Of a stretch of 64,000 bases of DNA, positions 1-13,595 are shown in pieces; within the stretch, counting starts at the first letter, position 1, and each line of letters opens with the position of its first letter. A model generated the notes under the pieces. It made no database searches, was not told where the DNA came from, and saw nothing but the letters and a program-made list of their open reading frames with translations. The stretch covers positions 558,001 to 622,000 of the forward strand of contig JAOCPU010000010.1 in NCBI GenBank assembly GCA_035772785.1, read 5' to 3'. Origin of the DNA: Phlebiopsis flavidoalba. Taxonomy: Eukaryota > Basidiomycota > Agaricomycetes > Polyporales > Phanerochaetaceae. The position numbers and the translations under genes were made by a program.

Positions 1-2415
1 GCTCTCAAACAGAAATTGGCCCTAGTCATGAATACTTCGGATCCCCAGAACGACACGTCGTTGCTCGCTCAACTTGTCGCCAAATTACAAGACCCTGTCA
101 TGGCCAAGCTCTCTCTGATAGAGCAGAACGCTGTCGTTCCGTTGGACACAATCATGGACAACCTGATTCACTTGCTGTGCGACTTGCGTGCCAACGACGA
201 CCTGGTGCGCTCAATATCTTTTTTTGTGTGATTTTACTTATCTTGTGGACACAGCCCGCTATTCTCTTCAACTTCAACCGTTCCGCATGCGAGATAGCAG
301 TCCGCAAGCTTCTTGAGACGCTGAAAGCGAAAGAGTCCCAGTGGCGCAATACAAGCTCGGTATGGCGTCGTAAAGTACAACAGTGGGAGGCATGGAAATC
401 GCAATCGGCGGTCGGCGCGAGCGAAACAGGCTGAAAGACTTTGCAAACAGAAGAAGGACCTCTCTGAGGGCCCGGCAGAGAGACAGAGAGACGTGTCGTG
501 GGAAAGCAGCTTCGATCCCAGCGACCCATCACCCCATTCTCGTTTCCTCGGGTACAAGTTCTCCAAGGCGATACTTGAAGAAGCCATCGAAGACATTCTT
601 CGATGGACGGCTACACCCGAATGGGCGTTGGATGCCCTTCGTCGGGGCATTGGCATTCACCATGCTGGTATGAACAGAGCATTATCGCACGGCAGTAGAA
701 AGGTGCGAATCATACGACTTGGATATTCAAGAGTCCTTCTGACTACTATCTCTCCAGTCTGTACAGAATGGGATGCATTCAAGTTGTCATTGCAACTGGT
801 GAGCCAAGATTTGCTGCAGCCCCCCGCATATCAACATAGTGACGATGACTGTCGCAGGCACGCTCGCTCTTGGTATCAATGCGCCAACTAGGACGTCCAT
901 ATTCCTCGGCGACTCATCCTTCCTGACTGCGCTCATGGTAAGTACATTCTACGTCATGTCGGATTTTGGTTATCAAATAATGGATTCATTTTTCAGTATC
1001 GCCAATGTGCTGGCCGAGGTATGACACGCATTTTCTGATTAAACCTCAACCTCTAAATGCGGCGTCCGTTTCAGCTGGTCGTCGCGGCTTTGATTTTTCT
1101 CGGCAAGGTTGTATTCTATGCGCTACCGATGGAAAGGATTAAACGTCTGGTCATGTCAAGACTACCCTCTATTGGCGGCAATTTCCCTTTGACATGCACC
1201 ATGGTCCTCCGCCTGTTCAACTTGCTTCAAGGTTCCAAATACGCACCCACCGCCGTGAATGCCATCAAGAACCTGCTCCGGTTACCTCAGATCAGCTTCA
1301 TCTTCGAGTCCGGTAATGAAGAGATGCTACATCATGTGCGTTTCAGCATCGACTACCTTCGTCGCTGCGGTCTCCTAGATATCAATGGTCACCCTATCAA
1401 TCTCTTCGGTCTCGCTCGCTGCCCACCTTTACTACACTGAGCCAAGCAACTTTGCGCTTGTGACACTTATGCGACAAGGGATCATCCATGAAACTCTGTA
1501 ACCAAGATAGCATCGACAATACATCGCCAAGCGCGACTTCCTTCACCTTATGTGTCACCTCTTTGGCCGCCGCCCTCTACCCGCAGTCTACACGTCTGAG
1601 CAAAGCCGTCTTCGTTTCATGAAATCACCTTCAAAAGTAGTCTTATCCCGCTTGCCAGAGTCAGCACGAGAGGCGCTTGTGCAGCACGATGAAGAGACCC
1701 TGCAAATCTTCTCCTGTTATGCTGCTACATACTGCTCTCGTTTGCTCCAAGTGAGCGGACCGGAAACATCTCTACCCCTCAGCGGCATCGAATATTGGCG
1801 GACAGTCAGACTCATGCTCCTCGGCTTTCCGAACGTACCTCCTGAATACACATGTCACAGTCAGCGTCCGCTCTCCCTTCGTCGCGAATTCTGGTCACGA
1901 CGACTGTTTCGGCAGCGTGACCGAATTATCCCAAACATGCCGAAACGAACTGCATCTAAATGAGCATGGCATACCATCCATGCAGAAGATCACCAAAACC
2001 CCCGAGGATGACAATAACGTGCTGCCACTGAACGCATACCTACTGGACTTCTACACACATGGACCAAACTGCTGCCCTCGTCGCAGCCAATGGAGTGCGT
2101 TGTCGGCGACCTGTGGTACCTTCTAGAGGACTTTACGCTGACCCTCAAGACGATTCGTTCAACCGTCGAGCACTTACTCCTGCGATCGAGCCACCACGAA
2201 GCCTCCTCAGGATCGGAAGAGGATATAGAGGTATTTGACGTTGGCGTCACGGGGGTCAATGGCGCGGAAGTTGATACGCTAGATGGTCCTGACAAGCGGA
2301 GAGAGTCCATTTCGCGCCCTCCGGGAGTCCTCAGACCGTGACTGGAGAGTATTCGAAGTTGTGAATCTCGTCACAAAATGAGTTTGAGGCGAAATTCAAG
2401 GCGATGTGGGCGTAG
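1..2415 (+). CDS. DDX60/Ski2-like DExH RNA helicase, C-terminal part (5' end outside window)
   Basis: A Ski2-family RNA helicase of the DDX60 type; only the C-terminal half is in the window. Seen across spliced exons: RecA2 core with 'GIGIHHAGMN', 'ATGTLALGINAP' and motif VI 'QCAGRAGRRGFD', then the winged-helix-like segment, a later 'HLFGRR' motif and a C-terminus ending EAKFKAMWA-stop at 2413-2415. Five GT-AG introns of 50-60 nt fit the homology (205-254, 703-757, 799-857, 938-996, 1019-1074). The frame is broken several times: near 410, an extra T near 680, an extra T in the T-run at 1093-1097, a 4-nt duplication near 1410, and in-frame TAA and TAG at 1499-1510. Family assignment is confident. 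Whether it is a pseudogene or a noisy consensus is unresolved; the intact splice sites favour the latter. Confidence 0.8.
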
Positions 2416-3958
2416 ACTTGCCGTTCGTTGTATATACCTCAAGTTGGCTATTGAAATTCTCATGTAATATTATCACATTTATGATTCGTTTGCTGCGTCC
2501 GCGCGCATTGTGGACGTCCGGATCGATGTACTGTGAAAAACACCTCGGAGTCCATTCGGGCGGCTAGTCACCACAGCTTGATTTGTCGCTTCGTCAGCAT
2601 GCTCACGATACTTAGCCCCAGACCTTTTCCGCTGCTCCATCATAGGGGCTCGCTACCTTGCACTCTCTGGGTCCCCTCTACGATTCATGAATCCCAGCAG
2701 TCGCACTTCAGAGAACATGCATCTCGAGATATCTAGCTCGGTCCGAGTGACCTAGCTGAATGCAAAGGGAGTACTTTACGCTCGCTTCATCGTACGTTCC
2801 GGCGCCTTCCGAGCCTTCTGTCTTTCTGTCTCATCCAGTGCCCTCCTGTGCGTATCCGTACTTCCACGGCCGTCTCATGTCAGTCAAAAATCTAACACTC
2901 GGTTGTACGCCTTAGCGTTCCACTACTCTTGCTAGGTACGATTCCCGCACAATCGATTTCCGCCTGCTAGCCCTGAGCGCACAAATGGCTTGCAATCCCC
3001 CAGCCGTTCTCATTCTTACCTGCGCCCTCGGGTATGTAGACCTTGGCGTCGGTGTACTTATATTTAGGCTCCGAGGATTGAGATCCTTTCCTTTCTACCC
3101 CTGGATACTAAATTACGGTAGTCTGTGGCTAGGGGCCCCTGTCTTCACAATGTCTAAATGATATCATATCTGAATAGGTAGGCTATTCTTGTTTGATGTA
3201 CTTCGCTACTGCTTCACACATTATTTAGTCTCCATGACGTAGTGAGACTACTTGACAAACAGCTCCGTTCGACGTTTAGGCTAAAAAGTGAGCAAACGGT
3301 CCCGGCAGTCGATGCACCCAACGATAAGAACTTACTGTCTTAGTATTTAGACATGGCTTAAGCCTCATAGCTAGAAGAGCGATAGACCCGCTAACTACGC
3401 TAACTAATAAACTTGTAGACCACCAAGCCGCGTAGTCAAATTGTACATTCACTGTACTATCAAGACCCAACATTAAAGGATCGCCTTTGTATGTCTCATT
3501 TTATAGACTTCACATTTACACTAACTGGCAGTGTATAGGTTGGTCCGTTTTACTCGGCTACTAAACTATTTGACGCCGCGGGAGGCAAAACGGCGAGAGA
3601 GCATGGTCCGGCTTTCAGGTAGGATACCCGTCACCTTCCAGTCCTTACCACTACCTTGTACTTTTTCAACTTCTGGTTTAATAAATTTTTGTCTAACCGA
3701 ATTCGTATCATTCTCATGTGTTAAACCCCTGTGCTACGAACGAAGGTCTCTTAGCATCGATTACTCGTTATCCGATACGCTGGTTGACTTTCGAGGTAGG
3801 TGGCCAACATATCTGCTCCCCCGGCGGACATTGAATCTGAGAAGTTTATAGCGCGTTAACTTTCCCACACCAACTCTTTCTACTGGTCTCCCTCAACCAA
3901 CATCCTCGATCCCCATTGTCTCGCTTCTAGCGCTCACGTTCAATCCTCACGATACATC
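2416..3958. other. No recognisable gene
   Basis: No long frame, spliced homology, tRNA or clear terminal repeat was seen. The longest open frame (3531-3851, +) has no recognised motif and no coding-like neighbours. Confidence 0.5.
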
Positions 3959-5009
3959 ATGTCTTCTTCATTCCATTCTTCCACAGTCCCGAGGCTTACA
4001 ACCTCAGACGGGAGGGCGTCTTTCTCGTGGTGAGGTCAACGACCTCCTGCGCATCGACTCGCCCACCCTACCAGCGCCATGTTCGCTTCCGCCGCCCTTC
4101 TCTACTTCACACCTTCCATGAGACGTACAGCACCGGATGAATATGACCGCTCCCCCGCTGGAATGACACGCGACCGCAGCCTCGCGCTGCCCCCCGCGCG
4201 GCGACCGTGTTTACTATCAAGACGAGAACGCAAGTTGGGAACGCCTCAGACAATACCCCGTGATTCTACCATGAGGTGCACAGCACCGATGGCACGACAT
4301 CTACAGAGCACGTCTTGTGCAGCTACATATCAGGCTCAATCACAAACGAAGCCGCTGCGGCTGCGACAGGTGCTAATGCTCAGTTCGACGAGGACTTCGA
4401 GGAAGACTCTGGCGACGACGCGGCGCACTAGGAGGGCCTTCCTCTTTGCCGGCATGCAGCGACCTGGAACGCCTCTGGCCTTCGGTCTTTGTTGACGACA
4501 GCGACTCTGAGGAAGAGAACATGGGTTCCTGCGGACAGTCGAACATCGCCTCCCCCGGCTTTGCCGATGTCTCGTCGTCGGAGTCAGACAATTCCCCGAC
4601 CCTTTCTTCTAACCCAACCATGGGTTAGTACGTTGTTAAAGTTCTTGGCTGATTTGTTTTACACTTACTGACTGATTCTCCGCGTACCCCAGCGCAAGCT
4701 GGGTCTTATTTCGAGAGATAGAGCCTACCCGCCCCTATGAGGACCCCGTGCCCGCCGCCCTCGGACTTACCAGACGCGCGGTGCCCTCTCTGAGCCGTGA
4801 GTCCTGCTCTTCCGAGGACTCTGAGGGCCCCTCTCTCGCCTCTTCAGGACCAGTACACCGGTGGGTCCCCTCTCTAGAAATGTGGCGTCGCCGAGTTGGG
4901 TCGCTAACCATCTTCTATAGCGCCTATGGCCGCAGCGAAGGGATCCACTTTGAACAGGATGCCTAAGTCTGACTCCAAGGGAGTGCATGGCTGTTTCGAC
5001 GGCTTCTGA
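3959..5009 (+). CDS. Hypothetical acidic, serine-rich protein
   Basis: I do not recognise this protein. A start ATG at 3959 opens a Ser/Thr-rich reading 'MSSSFHSSTVPRLTTSDG'. Downstream are an acidic segment (about 4383-4430, 'AQFDEDFEEDSGDDAA') and a second Ser/Glu/Asp cluster (about 4480-4600, 'VFVDDSDSEEEN'). Two plausible introns follow: donor after 'NPTMG' near 4623 with acceptor CCCCAG near 4692, and donor near 4860 with acceptor TATAG near 4920. The reading then ends KGVHGCFDGF-stop at 5007-5009. The frame must change at least twice inside exon 1. The acidic, low-complexity composition suggests a disordered protein, but no domain is visible. Confidence 0.35.
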
Positions 5010-5772
5010 GAGCTGAAAGCTTGGGGATCACTGGAGGGAACTCTGGAGGCAGCTCTTTCGCGGGAGCTGTACTCAAAATTTACGAATTGCTATTCTTATG
5101 GCGTATCTACTAGGTCTGTATTGTATTTTCCTGCTCTCTTCCGTCCTCGTTGTTTGTTTAGTGTACAAGTAGTGGAATCTTGTTTGGGTAGCGTTCTGAC
5201 CTCCGAGCGGTCGGGGCGCTTTGTTCTTGTTTTTGGTCTGCTGCTTGGCTCACAGTAACACCCGCGGGCCGCTTACTCGCCGCGGAGGTCAAGTATATAG
5301 TGTAACAAAAAAATGTCATTTGAAGTTTTTTGAAACTCAGTTCTCTCTGTTGTTATCGGTCCAGCCGCCGCAGGGGGTCTTGGCTTCAATCCACAGGATT
5401 GACCGTGGCGGCCCGGTTCGAAGCGTTGTCACGTGCAACCGGCACAATCCGCGCTTTCTTTCAAGTTTAAGTCCTTCAACACGTTCAACGATGGACGTGT
5501 ATCACGACCATACAAAAACAACCCAACTCCATACATCCGTCTTGAGCCATGAAATGTTTGTCGTCTTAGCTTCACACGCTACTAATGGATGGCAACCCTC
5601 CACGGTGCGCACATCTATCCATCCTCAAAAGACGCCGGGCCTAATCCAGATAGAGCTTCAGATTGTCACAGGAGGAGCCAGTTATCTGAGCACACTTCAA
5701 ATTAATAACCGCTCTCTTCCTAGGGATCGTCATCCTGCGACCCCCACCTCTGCCGTCTCTCCTTGTTGAGTT
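5010..5772. other. Intergenic, no recognisable gene
   Basis: An open frame on the + strand (5221-5769) lacks motifs, and its composition does not look convincingly coding. No RNA gene or repeat was noticed. Confidence 0.4.
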
Positions 5773-6180
5773 ATGTCTGTCGAAAATATGGAGTCGACTA
5801 CAGTAGTCGAAAAGACAACAGTCGTGCATCCTCACAATGAGGATGCAAACAGTTTCCATACACGAGTCTGCGACTACAACGACTATCCAAGGAGACGAAA
5901 ACGCCGCTTGTGACCATTACGAGCACGGAAGAGTGAGATGTGCAAGGGTTATATCCTCGCACCGAATTACTAACGTCTTATATCCCAGGACAAACTGTAG
6001 TCGCAGACACTAATGAAGAAGAAGAGGAGGTAGAAGATGAAGACCCTGAAGCCTTTCTTGAGAAAATGTACGCCAATTTCCATGTGTTATGCTCACGATC
6101 TCCCGTCTCATAATGCCTAGGGGTTGGGAGACGCGTGGGGCCCAAACTCCATGCCTACTGCCGTCCAAAGTCCCCGGCAG
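5773..6180 (+). CDS. Hypothetical protein with acidic stretch (fragmentary)
   Basis: Unrecognised. The ATG at 5773 begins 'MSVENMESTTVVEKTTVV'. A probable intron (donor GTGAG near 5932, acceptor CCCAG near 5989) leads to 'GQTVVADTNEEEEEVEDED' and 'PEAFLEKM'. Another intron (GTACGCC near 6068 to CCTAG near 6120) leads to 'GLGDAWGPNSMPTAVQSP'. Correctly placed short introns and a continuous acidic reading make a real gene likely, but the 3' end is not resolved and no family is recognised. Confidence 0.3.
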
Positions 6181-6507
6181 GCCACCGAAACGCTAATATC
6201 GTTAGGATCCAGTGTTTTTCTCACCTTTGGGCGTGGTACGGCTCTCAGTACGACCCTTGGTCGATGTGCCAGGGCCATGTGTGCTCTCCTTCACCGCAAT
6301 TGTAATCATTCCCGGTTGGAACTTGCGCATGACTTTTGTGTGGTTCCTCCGAGGATATGTTCTTTGGAACTGAAAATGGATCTCGTCTCATGCTATACGG
6401 GCATTTGCAATCTCATGGCGAGGCGGGCCATTCAATCCGGTCGTAAAATCTAGGTTAAGCTTCAAGCACGCTATCGATCTGGGGATTTTGGAGCTTCTTT
6501 CGCCCAC

Positions 6508-6531
6508 GTCCTCCGTCTCCGTCTCCGTCTG
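6508..6531. repeat. Short (CTCCGT)n microsatellite
   Basis: About three to four tandem copies of a CTCCGT unit within a pyrimidine-rich tract. Confidence 0.7.
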
Positions 6532-9500
6532 CCTCCCCAACCCTCCCTCGTTCTCAGTTGATTTGACATTGGACTCGGCGTTGACGCTGGCCCTGAAATG
6601 GTGAGTAAAACATCCCTAGCATCCAGCCATGAGCTGAGTGATGATATTCCAGAGGGAGGTGGCATTCCGCCACAGTATGCTCCACTATCACTGCGAAGGT
6701 CCTTTCCTAGGCAGAGTGGTTTAGGTTGAGATAGAAGCGACCTACTGTGTCCTTTCGAGTCCTACCATATACCTCGGCGCTTGTAAGTCGCCGTCTGTGA
6801 AGGTGAGTAACAATGTTCAGCGTACACTACTCCCATCTCCAAACTTAACTTGTAGTAAAATGCAACATGACCATCGAATCTTGGTGGCTGACATCCGAAT
6901 CAAGCAAGGTCTTGGTGCTCTAGCCGGTCACTGGGCCTTGGATCTTCCTGCCTACCAAGGAGATCAATCGCTCAGCAACCTTCAAACTTCAATCCTCCGG
7001 TCTCGGGCTTTCACATCAATCGATGCCACCCGCCAAGATATATGAACATCTCCCGCCCACAGTGCTTACTCTGTGAGCTCCCTGATTCTTGCTCCTCTCA
7101 GATGTCTGACCAACACGAACAGATTCCCGCCCCCTGAAGACATGGGGGAGCCAGAACAGGGCGTGTCGTCCGCCGTAGCGAGCGCAGATGAGAACCCCGT
7201 TGCTGTTCCCGCGGGGACTAGGTCTGTGTTCGTATTCTTTCCCTTACAAGCTATGTATTCATCTTGGTTTGCTAGCAACATCCCTGACAGCATCGATGGT
7301 GAAGAAGATGTAGACATAAACTTATTTATGTGAAAAAGCGTACGCCACCGTAGCGCATCGGCTGTTGAGTAATATTTGAAAATGATGCCTGTGGAACAGG
7401 GGTTGGGTGCCGCGCGGTAAGAGGGATAATCCTGTCGCCAACGGAGGCATGCAGCCAGCCCCTACCTCGAGCTCAGACAAGCCGATTCTGAGGCCGACCA
7501 AAGACCAGACATCCGAGTCGTAACGCCGCATTCAGTGTTCGCGCAGTTCATAATCCATCCGTGGGCAGGCGCGAGCGCGGGCTCTTTGGGCAACTGTACC
7601 ACCTGGGATGCACATCTAAAGTATCGACAATGTACGCGCCGTAGTATGCAGTGTGCACACGAGATATGTGTTGTAAGCATTGATGTGTATGTATACATAT
7701 GCATCGTGTATGCGCCAGGAAGATAAGCGTATTATGATACAAGATATGGTGTGAGGTGATGAGATAGTCAGTGTCCTCTGCACCAAAAGATGAACACCAT
7801 TATGAGGAAGCTGTTGTAATGTGGCAGACTCACAGAAATACAACTTGTGTTCGTGTAACATTCATTGTGCGCATGTTTTACGCCTTGCCGTTGTGCATGA
7901 CTTCACGAACGCCGCCCTTGGAGTCTAGTCGCGCATCAGATTGACCACTAGTCAGGCCCGCGCCTTGCTCTTCTGTCTCTACAAATGTGACACCATTAGG
8001 TTAGCAATAAGTTGCGCAATAGTCGTAGAGACGCACTGTATATCGACGCTGGCGACGTCTGGGCCTTGCTCTGCTTTCCGCGGCGAACATATATGCCACC
8101 TGCGCCGACGGTTCCACCGAGTGCGACGAGAATCTGGTACCTGTGAGGCTCGAGTCGTTGTATGGCCGAAAAAAAAAAACGACGCGAGACTTACCATGGG
8201 CTTGCTACGTGCGAGGGAGCTCATATTCGTGTAATATTCAAAAGAAAGCCGTGTGTCAAATATGTAGGGTCGTAACGCGTGTATGCGGTGCGAAGACAGA
8301 CGATGTGAGGTTGAGTCGTGTATGAGAGAGTTGTGTAGGGGAGGTGTGAGTTTTCAGGAGGGTTTTGTAGGCTCGCCCGGCGTTTGGTGTGCCAAGCGAG
8401 TGGCACTTGCTTGGGCTCGGAGCCATCAATGACGTCACAGTATCTCGGGCAGCTGAATCTCGCGTCCTCGGTCGCACATGCTATCGTCGAGCGCGTTGCG
8501 CCACACTTAGGAGCCACTCGAAGAGGGGGAATTTGACCCCCTTTTGAGTGGGCAATCGTGGGAAGATACGGAAGGGCGATACGCGCGTATTTTTCAGCTA
8601 TTTTCAGTAGACAAAGCAGGAGTAGCTGCGTGCTAAGTATTCCATTAGCGAGGAGTATGGCGCCTTTACATTACGTTCTACGCTTTGAATATCTTCGTGA
8701 GGATAGCTGAAGGCCTTTAGCAGCAAGCATTATATCTCTTCTGTATTTCGGTTTGAACAGCCCCTTTTCGTGATTCGGGCATCGACCTTCAAGTGTTCGT
8801 ACAGGCGAGATACGACCAAAGTGGTCCATGGAGCTCTGTTGTGGGGCAGGGTCCCTGAGCATTATTAGTAGCCTTCGAATTAAGCTTCACGGACGGGCCC
8901 TTATTCCTTCACGCTGTACCCACACCACGCCTGCCATCAAAACAACGTCAACAGTGTAAAGTAGTTACAGAGAATAGATCTAAGTTTTCACCTTATTGAA
9001 GGCAGGGACGTACCACGCAGCTGTTGATTGGCTTCAGTCGGAGGTCTGTTCATGTTTAGAGGTCTGTTTATGTTGAGCACGTCGTTCGTGCCAGCTGGTG
9101 GTGAGTACTCTCGACGACATCGCCTCGGACCGGAACATGGTTAGGTAGCTAGGGCAGTAAAAACCCAAGAATCCGAATGAACGAGATGATGAAGTCATCC
9201 TTTGACCTGCATACATCGTCATGGGAGTCAGTGGGAGTGTGCCATGCCATGGTGCTCATCCATCACGCGGTCGGGTTATCAGCGCCACGAAGGCTTTGAT
9301 AAGCGCCTCCTCGTCCCACTCGACTCTCGATCCACCAATAGCTAATATCATCACAAATCTCAACTTTTTGTGAATGAGATCAATGAGATTGGGAGGATGT
9401 GCTCTTCGAATAATTCCACAATTGTACGGTAATTAGGCATTGAGCGACGCCGCTGAATCGTGTTCACAGTCCAGATAACGAGGAGTTTGGCTCACTGATA

Positions 9501-10224
9501 GTAAGCAATTATTGGAATAATGGTCTTGCCGACAATACGTAATTCAACGAGATATAAATCAGACAGTGTAAGCCCATCGGTCTGCCCGAACCTCACTGTG
9601 GCGTCATTTGCAGACCGAAATGTCTCATACTGCATATCGAGCCATGTGAGAATTTATCAAGTAAGGGAGCAGCCGGGTCAAATACCTTCGCAATAAATTT
9701 ATCGACCAATTTAGCAGCGTGAAAACTGCGGTATTGATTGTGATAGGTCCGTTCCGGGAGTCTCGTGCGCGCGGATTTGTTGTTGAAAGCTGGGATACCC
9801 CCGAATCTGCATTTACGAGATCAGCAGGCGTGTCTACAATACTCACCAGAGTGTGCTACATACGCTCAGTCTCCATGTGTACTTTTGGACCTGGGCTACT
9901 GGACACGAGCTACTTACTCTCCATCATCCACAATAAAATCCCCTTTCATGTTCAGGACAATTTGGAGGTTCACGAGAGCAAGCCCCATAGTTGAAATACT
10001 CCTTCTGACGAGAGTTGCGTGTTCTGTCTTTTGGATAGACATACTCATTTGGAATTTCAAGGAGTGCTGGTTGAACAAGCGACTAAAGTAAGTATCGGTA
10101 AGCGGTCCAGAAATTCAGCACGATGTGCGCACTGACTGGATCGTAGTTTGCGCGAATTTCTGTCGTAGCCATGTTATGAGAAATCTCAGCTGTGGCTTAC
10201 CATTCAGATCTACCCAGGTGTGAG

Positions 10225-10237
10225 TATATATATATAT
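10225..10237. repeat. Short (TA)n microsatellite
   Basis: Six uninterrupted TA dinucleotides. Confidence 0.7.
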
Positions 10238-11201
10238 TTCAAAGACGGCATCTGTAGGTCTCTCGCGATCGTTGTTGAGACAAACTCGGCTAGAGATATC
10301 CCGATTCTTTCGCTGTAGTCACTGGTGACCGCCGTTGAAACTGAGACCGAAGTATCTCCGGTCAGTCGTAGCGCCTTGAGCTAGGATTTGGCTAGGATAG
10401 TTCGTAGCAGGATTAGCGCAATCTTGTTAGTCTTCATCATGTCATACTACTGCGCTGGACCAAGCTCCTAGCACGTCCATCGCCCCAGAGAGGGCTTTCG
10501 ACCTCTACATCGCATTTATGGCTGATTCTCGTTGCTCTGAACTAGCAAGATATTTGTTTTAAAATTGCAGTAGTCCGGAGTCATGGTTTTGAATCATCTA
10601 TACGTTTACTACGACGCATACAGCTAGGTCTGTCATTGCCCTCGCATGACCACATTCTATCCGTGTCTGGTACATGGAACCGTATACGGTTTCGGCAAAG
10701 ATAGTAGGGGGCAGTGTTGAAGCTTGTCGCCCCTGCCGTCACGGCATCCGACCTAGGGCATTGCAGCATTCTACTATCAATCCGACTTTTCCACGAACCC
10801 GCGATCAAGGAGTCGAATATCCAAACCTCGAGACACCGGTCATCTCGAAGGGCTGCCGAGTTCTGCAAGTGAGGTGTCGAACGGGTCGTGTAAATGCCAC
10901 AAGCGTGATTGATGCTTGATGCATTGTTGATTCACAAGGATACGATGCATGTTGCCTTATATTATTAAAACAGGTTATGAACGAGAGCTGCATTGTACAA
11001 CCGAGGCATCCAGACTGCAAGCATCAAAGGCACGGTCCAACAGGGGAGCGATACGAAACTCGAGTAAGAAAAGCAGTTTCCCCGGGCACGACTTGCAAGA
11101 GTACTCGCGCGTCCGCCACACTCAGGGTCGGAGCCCCTGTGCCTTCTCCACGACTTCATCTCGTCCCTAGCTGTCCAACCCACCCCAAAGCCCGAAGCCT
11201 A

Positions 11202-12329
<1,128 letters not shown>

Positions 12330-13595
12330 TGTGATCGAAGTGCGAATGGAAGCGAGATGAAACTATAGGTAGTGTATGGTAGCGACGAGCGAGTATTGAT
12401 GGGTAGATCGCAGAGATCGCGCAGAGTCGTTTCAACGGCGAGTTCAGGACAAGTTATGAATGGCGATGTGCGATTCCATGAATCAGACGACCGGGGGTCG
12501 ATGACAAGGAGGATAAGGAAGAACAAAATAGTCAGTAATATTTGGGAGTACCGCCACAGAAGACTGAACGCACCTGAAAGGCTATGTAGAGGGGCGAGGA
12601 CGAGCGGTCCCTGTGGTAGTGAGAGTAGTAAGGACAAGCTGAGCGACCACAGCGATGCCGCCTGTAAGCATATTGTTTGGTCCTCCTTCTAAATCCAGTT
12701 ATTCTTCTTTTAACGCTCAAAACTTGGTCAATTCACCCGCACAAGATTTGCTCCATATGGTCATTACTGGTATCTTCTCGGTCCATTTAATGATGATCGC
12801 ATTATTACTTTTCGCAAACATTTGGACTGGATTCGGCTGCCGCCGGGCTCACTAGAACATTGGCCCAGCACGCGTTACAGGCAATGCTTCCTTAAGGCAA
12901 CGAAGTGTGTGTCAAGACGCCTGCAGCGTTTCGACCAGAAAACCCTGAGGATTCTTACCTGGATAATACTTAAGTCAATGCCGTGCTTGTACCTCTCCGT
13001 CTGGGTACTCCGTGCTATTACGAGTCCATCCTTCCATGACCCTGTATACTAATGTCATACTTCAACGCAGGCTATATGAAGATCGTCTCCAATGGGGGTT
13101 CTCACTATAGTAGTGAGCAGGACCGAAACGATGGCAAACAGTAGAACCTGAGATGTTTCCTCATTACATATCTGACACTCCGTCACAGCGCGGTGAGGGT
13201 AATTTTCTTTACGTCGAAGGCATCCACTTAGATGAAGCATCATTGCATACCTGCATGGTATCCACCACGCGGGAGTTGTCGTACAATGGCCTGTGCCTCC
13301 TCTTTTTCTCACTAGCATTATGCCATCTTAAGGCGTCACAAGTAAGGAAAAAAATATACAGGATTCCTCGCGGGTACGGCGTGCCGAACTCCGATTTAGG
13401 CGGCAGTGCTAGTAAGCTCTGGATAGCGAGTATCACCTCACCCCTGTCACTAGCGTTCAACGTTCAGGCTTCAAAGCTTCAAGCCTCAGGCTCTAAACTG
13501 GACCCTCCCCCTGACGGCGATTTATAGTGTGCTCTTCTGGTGCTCTCTGTTCGCCTCTACCATCGTTCCTCACCCATCCCGAAAACACATGTCTC
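12330..13595. other. Intergenic, no recognisable gene
   Basis: Small open frames occur on both strands without recognised motifs. The part near 12330-12650 probably holds the UBC4 promoter and 5' leader, since that gene starts at 12329 and reads away from here. Confidence 0.4.

Noticed and set aside
5793..5815. Palindromic CGACTACAGTAGTCG
   Set aside because: It lies inside a coding-like Thr/Val-rich exon and has no flanking repeats; probably coincidental.
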